Below, piece after piece: positions 16,268 through 26,479 of a stretch of DNA of 64,000 nucleotides. Numbering within the stretch: the stretch's first letter is position 1; each line of letters begins with the position of its first letter. The notes beneath the pieces are model-generated. The model was not told the DNA's origin and searched no databases. It saw only the letters and a list, made by a program, of their open reading frames with translations. The DNA is taken from NCBI RefSeq assembly GCF_026341815.1, contig NZ_JAPENX010000001.1, positions 6,324,001 to 6,388,000 of the forward strand, given 5' to 3'. The DNA is from Streptomyces sp. NBC_00572. GTDB taxonomy: Bacteria > Actinomycetota > Actinomycetes > Streptomycetales > Streptomycetaceae. A program made the position numbers and the translations under genes.

Positions 16268-17448
16268 CCGACGCCGAGGAACTGCGCGTACTCACCCGGA
16301 AGCTGCTCGAAGAGCACCCGCCCGCCACCACCGACCGCACCGACTTCCTGCGCGCCCGCTTCGACGCCGGACTCGCCTGGGTGCACTACCCGGTCGGCCT
16401 CGGCGGACTCGACGCGCCCCGCGCGCTCCAGGCCGTCGTCGACGCCGAACTCGCCGCCGCGGGCGCCCCCGACAACGACCCGCGCAAGATCGGCATCGGC
16501 CTGGGCATGGCGGCCCCCACCGTCCTCGCCCACGGCACCGACGAGGTCAAGCGGCGCTTCCTCCGCCCGCTGTGGGTCGGCGAGGAGGTCTGGTGCCAGC
16601 TCTTCAGCGAGCCCGGGGCCGGATCCGACCTGGCCGCCCTCGCCACCCGGGCCGTCCGGGACGACGGGGGAGACTGGGTGGTGGACGGGCAGAAGGTATG
16701 GACCTCCAGCGCGCACACGGCCCGCTGGGCCATCCTCATCGCCCGCACCGACCCGGACGCGCCCAAGCACCGGGGCATCACCTACTTCGTCTGCGACATG
16801 ACCGACCCCGGTGTGGAGGTCCGGCCGCTGCGCCAGATCACCGGCGAGGCCGAGTTCAACGAGGTCTTCCTCACCGGCGTCCGCATCCCCGACGCCCACC
16901 GCCTCGGAGAGGTCGGCGACGGCTGGCGGGTCGCCCAGACCACCCTCATGAACGAGCGCGTCTCCATCGGCGGAGCCCGTATCCCCCGCGAGGGCGGCAT
17001 GATCGGGAAGGTCGCCACGACCTGGCGCGAGCGCCCCGAGCTGCGCACCCACGAGCTGCACCGGCGCCTCCTCGACCACTGGGTCGACGCCGAGGTCGCC
17101 AGGCTCGCCGGTGAACGGCTCCGTCAGCAGCTCGTCGCGGGCCGCCCCGGCCCCGAGGGCAGCGCCATGAAACTCGCCTTCGCCCGCCTCAATCAGGTCA
17201 TCAGCGGCCTGGAGGTCGAACTCCTCGGCGACGAGGGCCTGTTGTACGGGGAATGGGAGATGCGCCGCCCCGAACTCGTCGACTTCACCGGCCGCGACGC
17301 CGGCTACCGCTATCTGCGGTCCAAGGGCAACTCGATCGAGGGCGGCACCAGCGAGGTGCTGCTCAACATCGTCGCCGAGCGGGTCCTGGGCCTGCCTCCG
17401 GAGCCCCGTAACGACAAGGACGTCGCCTGGAAGGACCTCGCCCGATGA
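16264..17448 (+). CDS. Acyl-CoA dehydrogenase, large subunit type
   Basis: This 394-residue ACAD has the central beta domain WCQLFSEPGAGSDLAALAT and the C-terminal GGTSEVLLNIVAERVLGL. The segment YRYLRSKGNSIEGGTSE is the family signature near the C-terminus. It overlaps both neighbours by 4 bp, so translation is coupled. The paired ACAD genes in tandem resemble FadE heteromeric pairs that act on sterol or branched acyl-CoA. Whether the two products form one enzyme is an inference from the gene order. Confidence 0.92.
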   Translation: MTDAEELRVLTRKLLEEHPPATTDRTDFLRARFDAGLAWVHYPVGLGGLDAPRALQAVVDAELAAAGAPDNDPRKIGIGLGMAAPTVLAHGTDEVKRRFLRPLWVGEEVWCQLFSEPGAGSDLAALATRAVRDDGGDWVVDGQKVWTSSAHTARWAILIARTDPDAPKHRGITYFVCDMTDPGVEVRPLRQITGEAEFNEVFLTGVRIPDAHRLGEVGDGWRVAQTTLMNERVSIGGARIPREGGMIGKVATTWRERPELRTHELHRRLLDHWVDAEVARLAGERLRQQLVAGRPGPEGSAMKLAFARLNQVISGLEVELLGDEGLLYGEWEMRRPELVDFTGRDAGYRYLRSKGNSIEGGTSEVLLNIVAERVLGLPPEPRNDKDVAWKDLAR

Positions 17449-18551
17449 CGGAATCGTCAGAACTGACGGAACAGCCGCTCGACCTCCTCTACTCCGAGAC
17501 CGAGGACGACCTGCGGGCCGCGGTCCGCGCCCTGCTCGCCGACCGGGCCGACCACCAGACCCTCCTCGGCCGGATCGAGACGGGCAGCCCGTACGTCCCC
17601 GGCCTGTGGAAGTCCCTCGCGGGCGACATCGGCGCCGCCGGACTCCTCGTCCCCGAGAAGCTCGGCGGCCAGGGCGCGAGCCACCGGGAGGCCGCCGTCG
17701 TCCTGGAGGAGCTGGGCCGCGCGGTGATCCCGCTGCCGTACCTCACGAGTGCGGTGGTGGCCACCGAGACCCTGCTGGCTCTGGCGGGGGAGGGCGAGGC
17801 GGCGGCGGGGCTGCTCGCCGAACTCGCGGGCGGCCGCACGGTCGCGGTCCTCGCCGTGCCGCTGTCGACCGCGCCCGGAGCGGAGTTCCCGCTCGCCGAA
17901 TCGGTCGCCGGTGTCCCCGACGCCGCCGCGGCCGACGTGTTCCTCGTCCCCCGCGCCGACGGTCTGTACGCCGTACCCGCCAAGGAGGCGACCGTCGAGC
18001 CGCAGACCCCGCTCGACCTCACCCGCCCGCTCGCCCGGGTCACCACCGAGGGCGGGAGCGGCACTCGGCTCGCGGGCCCCGACGCGGCCCGTACGGCGGT
18101 CCGGCGCGGACTCCTCGCGGGGGCCGGACTCCTCGCCTCCGAGCAGCTCGGTCTCGCCGAGTGGTGCCTGGAGGAGACCGTCCGGTACACCCGCGAGCGC
18201 CATCAGTTCAACCGGCCGGTCGGCTCCTTCCAGGCTCTCAAGCACCGCATGGCCCAGCTCTGGCTGGACCTCGTCGGGGCCAGGGCGGCGGCCCGCGCCG
18301 CGGCCGACGCCCTCGCCACCGACAGTGCGGACGCCCCGCTGACCGTGGCCGTCGCGCAGGCGTACTGCTCCAAGGTCGCCGTCCGGGCCGCCGAGGAGTG
18401 CGTCCAGCTGCACGGCGGCATCGGGATGACCTGGGAGCACCCCGCGCACCTGGCGCTCAAGCGGGCCAAGTCCGACCAGATCGCCCTGGGTTCGGCGGGC
18501 CGGCACCAGGACGCGATCGCCGCCCTGGTCGGCCTGGAGCCTCCCGCGTAG
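17445..18551 (+). CDS. Acyl-CoA dehydrogenase, small subunit type
   Basis: This 368-residue ACAD is coupled to the preceding gene by ATGA (17445-17448). Its core includes EECVQLHGGIGMTWEHPAHL, the C-terminal signature of ACADs. The central acyl-CoA-binding region is divergent and is shorter than in the upstream paralogue. It lacks the clear GSD-type FAD motif seen in the first subunit. That asymmetry is typical of alpha2beta2 FadE complexes in actinobacteria. A chain-shortening reaction on an unusual acyl-CoA is likely. Confidence 0.9.
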   Translation: MTESSELTEQPLDLLYSETEDDLRAAVRALLADRADHQTLLGRIETGSPYVPGLWKSLAGDIGAAGLLVPEKLGGQGASHREAAVVLEELGRAVIPLPYLTSAVVATETLLALAGEGEAAAGLLAELAGGRTVAVLAVPLSTAPGAEFPLAESVAGVPDAAAADVFLVPRADGLYAVPAKEATVEPQTPLDLTRPLARVTTEGGSGTRLAGPDAARTAVRRGLLAGAGLLASEQLGLAEWCLEETVRYTRERHQFNRPVGSFQALKHRMAQLWLDLVGARAAARAAADALATDSADAPLTVAVAQAYCSKVAVRAAEECVQLHGGIGMTWEHPAHLALKRAKSDQIALGSAGRHQDAIAALVGLEPPA

Positions 18552-18610
18552 TCGGCCCGGCGTCCCCTTGTAAGGGGCCCCTGTGCCCACACCCCTTTAC
18601 ATACTGTTTA

Positions 18611-18629
18611 ATTGCGAGCTGTTCGCAAT
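18611..18629. promoter_or_regulatory. Nur-box-like inverted repeat upstream of nikA
   Basis: The sequence is TTGCGA, five bases, TCGCAA at 18612-18628, within the 7-5-7 perfect repeat ATTGCGA-GCTGT-TCGCAAT. It fits the Streptomyces coelicolor Nur box (TTGCaa-N5-ttGCAA) in bases and spacing. Nur is a Fur-family nickel repressor known to control sodF and the nik operon. It lies 34 bp before the nikA start. Confidence 0.72.
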
Positions 18630-18662
18630 AACAGTTGATCTCCAAAAAGGGGTGTGGACACG

Positions 18663-20279
18663 ATGACCGCCCGATTCCTCCGCGGCACGGCCGCCGCGAC
18701 GCTCGCGGGGGCCCTGGCCCTCACCGCGGCGGCCTGCTCGAACCCCGGCTCCACGGCCGACGGCTCCGGCGGACCCAAGGATTCCGCGGTCGTCGGCATC
18801 GCCTACGAGCCCGAGACGCTCAGCCCCCTCCTCGGCTACGGCAAGGACGGCAACTCCAAGATCTTCGACGGGCTGCTCGCCTTCGACGCCGACATGAAGC
18901 TCAAGCCGGCGCTCGCCACCGCGCTGCCCCGCATCGGGGACGGCGGGCTCACCTACACGTACACCCTCCGCGACGGGGTCACCTTCAGCGACGGTGTCCC
19001 CTTCACGGCGAAGGACGTCGTCTTCACCTACCGGACGATCCTCGACCCGAAGACGAACAACGCCTCCCGCACCGAACTCGACGCCCTCAAGAGCGTCGAG
19101 GCGATCGGCGACGACACCGTCGTCTTCCGGCTGAAGTACCCCTACGCGCCCTTCGCCGAGCGCACCGTCCACGCCATCGCCCCCGAGCACGTCGCGGCGA
19201 AGCAGGACGTCAACACCGGCGCCTTCACCACCAAGCCGATCGGCACCGGGCCGTACGTCCTCACCGGCTGGTCCAAGGGCGAGAAGCTCACCTTCAAGGC
19301 CAACCCGGCCTACTGGAACGGCGCGCCCGCGGTGAAGAAGTTCACCATGGCGATCATCAAGGACGACGACGTCCGCGCCACCCGGCTCCGCGCCGGCGAC
19401 CTCGACGGAGCCGTCCTGCCGCCGAACCTCGCCGCCGGATTCAAGGGCGACAAGGCGAAGAAGACCTGGACGGCGAAGACGTACGACTACCGCACGGTCA
19501 CCCTCCCCACCCACAACCAGGTCGCCGGCGACACCGCCGTCCGCCGCGCCCTCGACCTCGGCGTCGACCGGCAGGCCATGGTCGACAAGATCCTCGAAGG
19601 GGCCGGAAAGCCCGCCTACGGGCCCGTCCCCACCGACAGCCCCTGGTTCGCCAAGGGCACGGAGCGCCGCCACGACCTCGCCGGCGCCCAGAAGATCCTC
19701 GACGAGGCGGGCTGGAAGCCCGGCCCCGACGGCATCCGCGTCAAGAACGGCGTCCGCGCCGCCTTCCCGCTCTGGTACCTCTCCGGCGACAAGCTCCGCC
19801 AGGACCACGCCCTCGCGTACGTCTCCGACGCCAAGAAGGCCGGCATCGACATCACCGCCCAGGCCGGCACGTGGGAGGTCATCGAGCCGCGGATGAAGAC
19901 CGACGCCGTCCTCGCGGGCGGCGGCGCGCCCGGCGACCCCGACTTCGACCAGTACCTGCTCCTGAAGTCGGGCCTCGCAGGCGACGGCTTCAACAACATG
20001 GCCTGGTACGACAACAAGACCGTCGACCGCGCCCTGGACGACGGCCGCCGCACGAACGACCTGACCGAGCGCCGCGCCGCGTACGACACCGTCCAGCGTG
20101 AACTGGTGAAGAACCCCGGCTACACCTTCCTCACCCACATCGACCACCTCTACGTCGTCGACGACGCCTGGGACGGGCCGAGCACCCAGACCGAGCCGCA
20201 CGACCACGGCCTCGCCTCCGGCCCCTGGTGGAACGTCGAGGCCTGGACGCCCAAGAAGGCCGGAGCGGCGAAGAAGTGA
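18663..20279 (+). CDS. nikA: Nickel/peptide ABC transporter substrate-binding lipoprotein
   Basis: This 538-residue protein is an SBP family 5 (DppA/NikA) lipoprotein. The signal peptide ends in LALTAAACSNPG with a lipobox cysteine near residue 25. The mature part includes YEPETLSPLLGYGKDGNSKI and the family motif RDGVTFSDGVPFTAKDVVFT. I chose ATG 18663, which has an AAAGGGG site 10 bp upstream. It is the first gene of a coupled operon whose order (SBP, two permeases, two ATPases) matches nikABCDE. The Nur-like box supports nickel as substrate; peptide uptake is the alternative. Confidence 0.85.
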   Translation: MTARFLRGTAAATLAGALALTAAACSNPGSTADGSGGPKDSAVVGIAYEPETLSPLLGYGKDGNSKIFDGLLAFDADMKLKPALATALPRIGDGGLTYTYTLRDGVTFSDGVPFTAKDVVFTYRTILDPKTNNASRTELDALKSVEAIGDDTVVFRLKYPYAPFAERTVHAIAPEHVAAKQDVNTGAFTTKPIGTGPYVLTGWSKGEKLTFKANPAYWNGAPAVKKFTMAIIKDDDVRATRLRAGDLDGAVLPPNLAAGFKGDKAKKTWTAKTYDYRTVTLPTHNQVAGDTAVRRALDLGVDRQAMVDKILEGAGKPAYGPVPTDSPWFAKGTERRHDLAGAQKILDEAGWKPGPDGIRVKNGVRAAFPLWYLSGDKLRQDHALAYVSDAKKAGIDITAQAGTWEVIEPRMKTDAVLAGGGAPGDPDFDQYLLLKSGLAGDGFNNMAWYDNKTVDRALDDGRRTNDLTERRAAYDTVQRELVKNPGYTFLTHIDHLYVVDDAWDGPSTQTEPHDHGLASGPWWNVEAWTPKKAGAAKK

Positions 20280-21268
20280 AGCGCCGCCTCCCCTGGGGGG
20301 CCATGGCGCGGATGACGGGACGGCGCGCCCTGGCCGCCGTCCCGGTCCTCCTCGCCGTCACCTTCGCGGTGTTCGCCGTCGCCGAAGCCTCCCCCTTCGA
20401 CCCCGTCAAGGCCTACGCCGGCACCGCCGGACTCAGCGCCTCGCAGGAGAACCTCGACCAGCTCCGCGCCAACCTCGGCGTCGACCGGCCCCTCCTCACC
20501 CGCTGGTGGGAGTGGCTCACCTCCGCCCTCACCGGCGACCTCGGCGACTCCGCCGTCATGCGCCGGCCCGTCGCCGAGGTCATCGGCGAACGCCTCGGCT
20601 GGTCCGTCCTCCTCGCCGTCACCGCCTTCCTGATCGCGATCGCCCTCGGGACCCTCCTCGGCGTGCTCGCCGGGCGCCGCCGGGGCGGCCTGATCGACCG
20701 GGCCGTCAGCTCCGTCGCGTACACCCTGGAAGCCGCCCCCGCCTTCTGGCTCGGCCTCCTCGCCATCTGGTTCTTCGCCCTGAAGCTCGGCGCCCTGCCC
20801 GCCGGCGGACTCACCGACACCGCCAGCGACACCGTCACCGCCGACCAGGTCGCCCGCCACCTCGTGCTGCCCGCGCTCGTCCTCGGCGTCTCCCAGCTGC
20901 CCTGGTTCTTCCTGTACGTCCGCCAGGGCGTCGGCGACGCCCTCGACGAGGACCCCGTGCGCGGCGCCCGCGCCCGCGGCCTGCGCGAACGCACCGTCCT
21001 CACCGGCCACGCCCTCCGCTCCGGAATGCTGCCCATGCTCACCCTCATCGGCTCCCGCGTGCCCGAGCTGATCACCGGCGCCCTGCTCGTCGAGACCGTC
21101 TTCAGCTGGCCCGGCATCGCCGCCGCCACCGTCCAGGCCGCCACCTCCGTGGACTTCCCGCTGCTCGCCGCCCTGACGGTCCTCGCCACCGCCGCCGTCC
21201 TCCTCGGCAACCTGCTCTCCGACCTCCTCTACGGACTGGCCGACCCGAGGGTGGGCTTCGATGGCTGA
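20276..21268 (+). CDS. nikB: Nickel/peptide ABC transporter permease NikB-like
   Basis: This 330-residue permease starts at GTG 20276, overlapping the nikA stop (GTGA at 20276-20279). The N-terminal helix RALAAVPVLLAVTFAVFAVA is followed by a periplasmic loop and then the TM domain. Typical DppB/NikB features include LGVDRPLLTRWWEWL and the EAA-type loop DALDEDPVRGARARGLRERT. The motif VPELITGALLVETVFSWPGI is the C-terminal family hallmark. It forms the pore with the next gene product. The 8-bp overlap with nikC means coupled translation. Confidence 0.9.
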   Translation: MKRRLPWGAMARMTGRRALAAVPVLLAVTFAVFAVAEASPFDPVKAYAGTAGLSASQENLDQLRANLGVDRPLLTRWWEWLTSALTGDLGDSAVMRRPVAEVIGERLGWSVLLAVTAFLIAIALGTLLGVLAGRRRGGLIDRAVSSVAYTLEAAPAFWLGLLAIWFFALKLGALPAGGLTDTASDTVTADQVARHLVLPALVLGVSQLPWFFLYVRQGVGDALDEDPVRGARARGLRERTVLTGHALRSGMLPMLTLIGSRVPELITGALLVETVFSWPGIAAATVQAATSVDFPLLAALTVLATAAVLLGNLLSDLLYGLADPRVGFDG

Positions 21269-22097
21269 CCCGCGCACCCACCGCCTGCGGCTCTGGAGCT
21301 CCGCCCTCGTCGTCGGCGTCGCCCTCCTCGCCGTCCTCCTCGTGCCCCCGCTCGTCCAGCTCGACGAAGAGGCCGTCGACCTCTCCGCCAAGCTCCTCCC
21401 GCCGTCCTGGGACCACCCCTTCGGCACCGACGACCTCGGCCGCGACCTCCTCCTGCGGTGCGTCTACGGCCTGCGGATCTCGCTCCTCGTCGGACTCGTC
21501 GCCGCGCTCGTCGCCACCGTCGTCGGCACCGCGGTCGGAGCGGCCGCCGGAGCCCTCGGCGGCTGGGCCGACCGCACCCTCATGCGGCTCGTCGACGCCT
21601 TCTCCTCCGTACCGCACCTGCTGCTCGGCATCTTCGTCGTCGCCCTCTTCCGACCCGGTGTCTGGCCCGTGATCGCCTCCGTCGCCGTCACCCACTGGCT
21701 CTCCACCGCCCGCATCGTGCGCTCCGAAGTCCTCTCCCTGCGCACCCGGCCGTTCGTCGACGCCGCCGTCTCCGGCGGCGCCACCCGGTGGCGCGTCGCC
21801 GTCCGCCACCTGCTCCCCGCCGTGCTGCCGCAGGCGGGCCTGGCCGCCGTCCTGATGATCCCGCACGCCATGTGGCACGAGTCCGCGCTCTCCTTCCTCG
21901 GCCTCGGCCTACCCAGCCACCAGGCGAGCCTCGGCAACCTCGTGCAGAACGCGCGCTCCTCGCTCCTCGCCGGACACGGCTGGCCCACCCTCTTCCCCGG
22001 CCTCCTCCTCATCGTGCCGACCCTCGCCATCGCCGGCCTGGCCGGTGTCTGGCGCGACCGGCTCAACCCGCGCCGCCGATCGGAGCTCATGCTGTGA
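21261..22097 (+). CDS. nikC: Nickel/peptide ABC transporter permease NikC-like
   Basis: This 278-residue permease overlaps nikB by 8 bp and nikD by 4 bp. It has the family motif HPFGTDDLGRDLLLRCVYGL near residue 52-71 and a permease core containing AALVATVVGTAVGAAAGAL. The EAA loop reads TRPFVDAAVSGGATRWRVAV. A late motif is HESALSFLGLGLPSHQASLG. These are standard for DppC/NikC proteins. The N-terminal cytoplasmic stretch is short. Confidence 0.9.
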   Translation: MADPRTHRLRLWSSALVVGVALLAVLLVPPLVQLDEEAVDLSAKLLPPSWDHPFGTDDLGRDLLLRCVYGLRISLLVGLVAALVATVVGTAVGAAAGALGGWADRTLMRLVDAFSSVPHLLLGIFVVALFRPGVWPVIASVAVTHWLSTARIVRSEVLSLRTRPFVDAAVSGGATRWRVAVRHLLPAVLPQAGLAAVLMIPHAMWHESALSFLGLGLPSHQASLGNLVQNARSSLLAGHGWPTLFPGLLLIVPTLAIAGLAGVWRDRLNPRRRSELML

Positions 22098-23099
22098 CCG
22101 CCGAGAACGTGCTCCGCGCCCTTGAGGCCGTCTCCGCCGAGCGGGCCGACGACGCCGTCCTCAGCGTCCGCGGCCTCACCGTCCGCTTCCGGCTGCGCGG
22201 CGGGCGGACCGTCGCCGCCGTCAGCGACGCCGACTTCGACCTCGGCGCGGGGGAGTGCCTCGCCCTCGTCGGCGAGAGCGGCTGCGGCAAGTCCGTCCTC
22301 GCCTCCGCCCTCCTCGGTCTGCTCCCCGCCAACGCCGAGACCTCGGGTACGGCCCTGCTCGCCGGCCCCGACGGCGGGCAGGCGACCGACCTGCTCGCCG
22401 CCGACGAGAAGACCCTCGCCCGCTCCGTACGGGGCCGCCGCGTCGGCCTCGTCCCGCAGAGCCCCGCCGCCCACCTCACCCCCGTCCGCACCGTGCGGTC
22501 CCAGCTGGAGGAGACCGTCCGGGCGCTCACCGGAGCCGGCCGCCGCGCCCGCCGCAAGGCCGCCGAGGACGCCGCAGCGCGCGCCGCCTTCCCGGCCGGC
22601 CACCTCGACCGCTACCCGCACGAACTCTCGGGTGGACTCGCCCAGCGCGCCGCGACCGCCCTCGCCCTCATCGGCGACGCCCGCCTGCTGCTCGCCGACG
22701 AGCCGACCACCGGCCTCGACCGCGACCTCGTCGACCGCACCGCCGACGAACTGCGCCGCCACGCCGACGACGGCCGCGCCCTGCTCCTCATCACCCACGA
22801 CCTGGCCGCCGCCGCACGCATCGCCGACCGCGTCGCCGTCATGTACGCGGGCCGCATCGTCGAAATCACCCCCGCCCAGCGCTTCTTCGGGCCCACGGGA
22901 CCCCGCCACCCCTACGCCCGAGGTCTCCTGAACGCCCTGCCCGACCGGGCGTTCACCCCGATCCCCGGCATGCCGCCGGAACTCTCGGCCCTGCCGGAGG
23001 GCTGCGCCTTCGCCCCGCGCTGCCCCCGCGCCACCGAACTCTGCGCCGACCGCCCCGCGTTCACTGCCGGACTCGCCTGCCACCACCCGGAGCACCCCC

Positions 23100-23107
<8 letters not shown>
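22094..23107 (+). CDS. nikD: Nickel/peptide ABC transporter ATP-binding protein NikD-like
   Basis: This 337-residue ATPase starts at GTG 22094 (GTGA overlap with nikC). The Walker A motif is LVGESGCGKSVLASALLG, the signature is HELSGGLAQRAATALALIG, and Walker B is LLLADEPTTGLD. The C-terminal oligopeptide/dipeptide extension has the cysteine-rich motif GCAFAPRCPRATELCADRP, the usual Fe-S or metal motif in this ATPase class. It ends 8 bp into the next ATPase gene. This couples import to ATP hydrolysis with NikE. Confidence 0.92.
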
Positions 23108-23767
<660 letters not shown>

Positions 23768-23771
<4 letters not shown>

Positions 23772-24394
23772 CCGCACCGTGGACCCGCGCCGCCGAGGAC
23801 GACCCCCTCGACGGACTGCGCGCCGCGCTCACCGCCGCCGACTGCGGGTACGAGCCCCGGGGCGGTTACGAGGACCGCTGCTGGCTCCTCCACGCCATCC
23901 ACGACGGTCCTGTACGGCTCCGCTGGGACGAGGTGCTGTCCCGGGAGGGCCGACGGCTCGCCGACTGGCCGGGCACCCTCTCGTACCTGGTGTTCGAAGG
24001 CGTGGCGGGGGCCGAGGAGCTCGAAGGGCCCGATCCGGCGGAGCTGGACCGGATGTCCCTGGCCCGGCTCGTGGAGCACCTGATCCGGCACAGCCCCAAG
24101 GGGCCGGACACCTCCTGCGGAGCCGCCCAGGCGCCCGTCGCCACGCTGCCCGGCGAACCGCTCGTCGCCCGGCGCGGCCGGCTCGGCGACGCGCTCGCCC
24201 ACCACGACGCCATGCCCGACTTCCGCTTTCCCGCCACCTGGTGGGCCGCCGACGGCCGATGGCTCGTCCTCACCGACTGGGATCTCAGCGCGACCGAGAT
24301 CTTCGGTGACGCCGCTCTGATCGCGGCACTGATCGCCGATCCGGAGCTCGACGCGGTCCGCCGACCGGGCATCGCCGAGGCCCTCGGGATCTGA
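23768..24394 (+). CDS. Unknown 208-residue protein at the end of the nik operon
   Basis: The protein begins MTAPWTRAAEDDPLDGLRAA and has no membrane segment or signal peptide. It contains WWAADGRWLVLTDWDLSATE near its C-terminal third and a proposed short helical centre. I do not recognise a family beyond conserved Streptomyces proteins. A 4-bp overlap with nikE implies coordinated translation with the importer. Its role could be in handling the imported ion or in an unrelated task. A few cysteines (DCGYEP, DRCWLL, SCGAAQ) are present but not in a clear metal motif. Confidence 0.75.
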
Positions 24395-24512
24395 AGCGAC
24401 CGAATCTCACCCGTATGGCCGCCCCGCCATTCGCCCGGACGGACCGCGCATTCCGCCACACTGTCCGCCGAACGCCGCAATTCCGGTGCGGCGCAAGGAG
24501 GACGTGAGAGCG

Positions 24513-24707
24513 ATGGCCGTTTCCATTTCTGTCGTGGTGCTGCTGCTGGTCCTGGCCGTGATCTTCCTGCGGAGCGGCGGGCTCAAGGTCACCCATGCCC
24601 TCGTCTGCGCCCTGCTCGGCTTCTTCCTCGCCGGCACGAGCATGGCACCCACCATCCACAACGGCGTCGCCGCGACCGCCAACGTGGTCTCCAGCCTCAG
24701 ACCGTGA
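24513..24707 (+). CDS. Small conserved membrane protein (Spd-like)
   Basis: The 64-residue protein begins MAVSISVVVLLLVLAVIFLR, one helix, then a second helix KVTHALVCALLGFFLAGTSM followed by a short tail. The pattern of two helices with SMAPTIHNG between helix and tail matches small proteins found widely in Streptomyces and on its plasmids next to spread (spd) genes. I selected ATG 24513 because an AAGGAGG site lies 11 bp upstream. Function unknown. It lies alone between the nik operon and a propeller protein. Confidence 0.75.
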   Translation: MAVSISVVVLLLVLAVIFLRSGGLKVTHALVCALLGFFLAGTSMAPTIHNGVAATANVVSSLRP

Positions 24708-24829
24708 GCATGATCGTTACTGCGCTGTGAACTGCCCGTGAAACGAGGGGCGGTTCCATGTACATCTCATGCACTCGGGCCTAGCGTCGGCCGCCGGCGC
24801 GACTGACGCACGGACCCCGAGGAGCCGCC

Positions 24830-26419
24830 TTGACCACGCATCACCCGCCCCGAGGGCGAGGCCGCGCGCTCGCGCTCATCGCGCTCGCCGTCACCGTCCT
24901 GGTGGGCGCAGCCCCCGTCGCCCGGGCCGAGGAGATCCCCCTCGGCCTCGGTCACCGCCTCGTGGAGCACTACGAGGGCGCCCCCGCCACCGCACGGCCC
25001 GTGCCCGGCAAGGGCACCGCCCAGCACCCGTACCTCGCCCCCAACGGGCGCAGCGGTATGCACGCCGACGGTGCGGGCAGCGGCACCCACCCCTACCCCG
25101 GGCCGCTCGGTCGCGCGCCGCGCGTCGACAGCGAGAAGATCGCTCCCGTCGGCGGCGAGTGCGCCACCGTCACCTTCGACTCCGGCGGCCGGCTTGTCAC
25201 CGTGTGCGGCACCTTCAACGGCTTCCTGCTGAAGCTGCTCGACCCGCGCACCCTGGACACCCTCGCCGAGTACAAGCTGCCGCAGCGGTCCTCCACCGTC
25301 GAGGCCATCACCCGCCTCGACTTCGAGAAGATCTTCAAGGACACCTCGGGCGGTGCCTACTTCTACCTCGACCATCAGGACCGGGTCGTCCTCGCCGACT
25401 CCCGGCAGCACATCCAGCGCATCGCGCACCGTCAGAAGGCCGACGGAGCCTGGGAGTTCGTCGTCGAGAACGACTGGGACCTCACCTCCCTCGTTCCCCA
25501 CGACTGCGTCACCTGGACCAACCTCTTCCCCAGCGGCGTCTGCGATCCCGTCACCTCCGTCATGCCGGACTGGGACGGCCGCGTCTGGTGGGTCACCCGC
25601 CTCGGCCGCGTCGGCACCGTCGACCCCGCCACGGGCGCGCTGCGCGCGATCCGCCTCGAAGGGGAGGAGATCCAGAACTCCTTCTCCGTCGCGGAGGACG
25701 GCGTCTCCCTCGTCACCGACCACGCCCTGTACGGCTTCGAGGCTGACGCGGACGGCGTCCCGCGCGTGCGCTGGCGCGAGACGTACGACCGGGGGACCGG
25801 CACCAAGCCCGGTTCGGTGAACCAGGGTTCGGGCACCACCCCCGACCTGTTCGGCACCCGCGACGAGTACGTGGCCATCACCGACAACGCCGACGACCGC
25901 ATGAACGTACTCGTCTACCGCCGGGGCGCCGACGTCCCCGCGTCCGAGCGCCTCGTCTGCAAGGTGCCGGTCTTCGGGGCGGGGGCGTCGACGACCGACA
26001 ACTCCCTGATCAGCTGGGGCAACAGCCTCGTCGTCGAGAACAACTACGGCTACGAGAACCCGAGTACGCTCAGCCTCGGCCGGAGCGTGGTCGGCGGCGC
26101 CACCCGGATCGACGTCCGTGCCGACGGCAGCGGCTGCGACACCGTGTGGGAGAGCGACGTCCGTTCGCCCTCGACCGTCCCGAAGCTCTCCACCGCCAAC
26201 GGGCTGCTCTACTTCTACGAGAAGCGCCCCAACGCCTGGGGCATCGACGCCTGGTACCTCACGGCCGTCGACTTCCGCACCGGCAAGCGGGCCTTCAGCC
26301 GCTTCACCGGCACCGGCCTCGCCTACGACAACAACTGGGCCCCGATCACCCTCGGCCCCGACGGCACCGCGTACGTCGGCGTCTTCAACGGCATCGTCGC
26401 CGTCCGCGACACCGCCTGA
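24830..26419 (+). CDS. Secreted propeller-like protein of unknown function
   Basis: This 529-residue protein starts with TTG at 24830, preceded by GAGGAGCCGCC. The N-terminus is ALALIALAVTVLVGAAPVARA, a signal peptide with cleavage near AEEIPL. The mature part has repeated beta-strand motifs such as WDGRVWWVTRLGRVGTVDPA and WAPITLGPDGTAYVGVFNGI, consistent with a beta-propeller. No catalytic residues are evident. A strong terminator at 26438-26467 follows. It could be an extracellular dehydrogenase-like or ligand-binding protein. Confidence 0.8.
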   Translation: MTTHHPPRGRGRALALIALAVTVLVGAAPVARAEEIPLGLGHRLVEHYEGAPATARPVPGKGTAQHPYLAPNGRSGMHADGAGSGTHPYPGPLGRAPRVDSEKIAPVGGECATVTFDSGGRLVTVCGTFNGFLLKLLDPRTLDTLAEYKLPQRSSTVEAITRLDFEKIFKDTSGGAYFYLDHQDRVVLADSRQHIQRIAHRQKADGAWEFVVENDWDLTSLVPHDCVTWTNLFPSGVCDPVTSVMPDWDGRVWWVTRLGRVGTVDPATGALRAIRLEGEEIQNSFSVAEDGVSLVTDHALYGFEADADGVPRVRWRETYDRGTGTKPGSVNQGSGTTPDLFGTRDEYVAITDNADDRMNVLVYRRGADVPASERLVCKVPVFGAGASTTDNSLISWGNSLVVENNYGYENPSTLSLGRSVVGGATRIDVRADGSGCDTVWESDVRSPSTVPKLSTANGLLYFYEKRPNAWGIDAWYLTAVDFRTGKRAFSRFTGTGLAYDNNWAPITLGPDGTAYVGVFNGIVAVRDTA

Positions 26420-26437
26420 CCCGCCCGGACACACGGA

Positions 26438-26467
26438 ACCGCCCCGGGACACCCGTCCCGGGGCGGT
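26438..26467. terminator. 12-bp perfect stem, 6-nt loop
   Basis: ACCGCCCCGGGA at 26438-26449 pairs with TCCCGGGGCGGT at 26456-26467. It lies 18 bp past one stop (26419) and 12 bp before the stop of the converging gene (26480), so it serves both. Confidence 0.85.
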
Positions 26468-26479
26468 CACCCGTACCAC

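Noticed and set aside
18564..18577. CCCCTTGTAAGGGG as terminator of the ACAD operon
   Set aside because: The 2-nt loop is too tight for a normal hairpin, and alternatives with nearby bases are imperfect.
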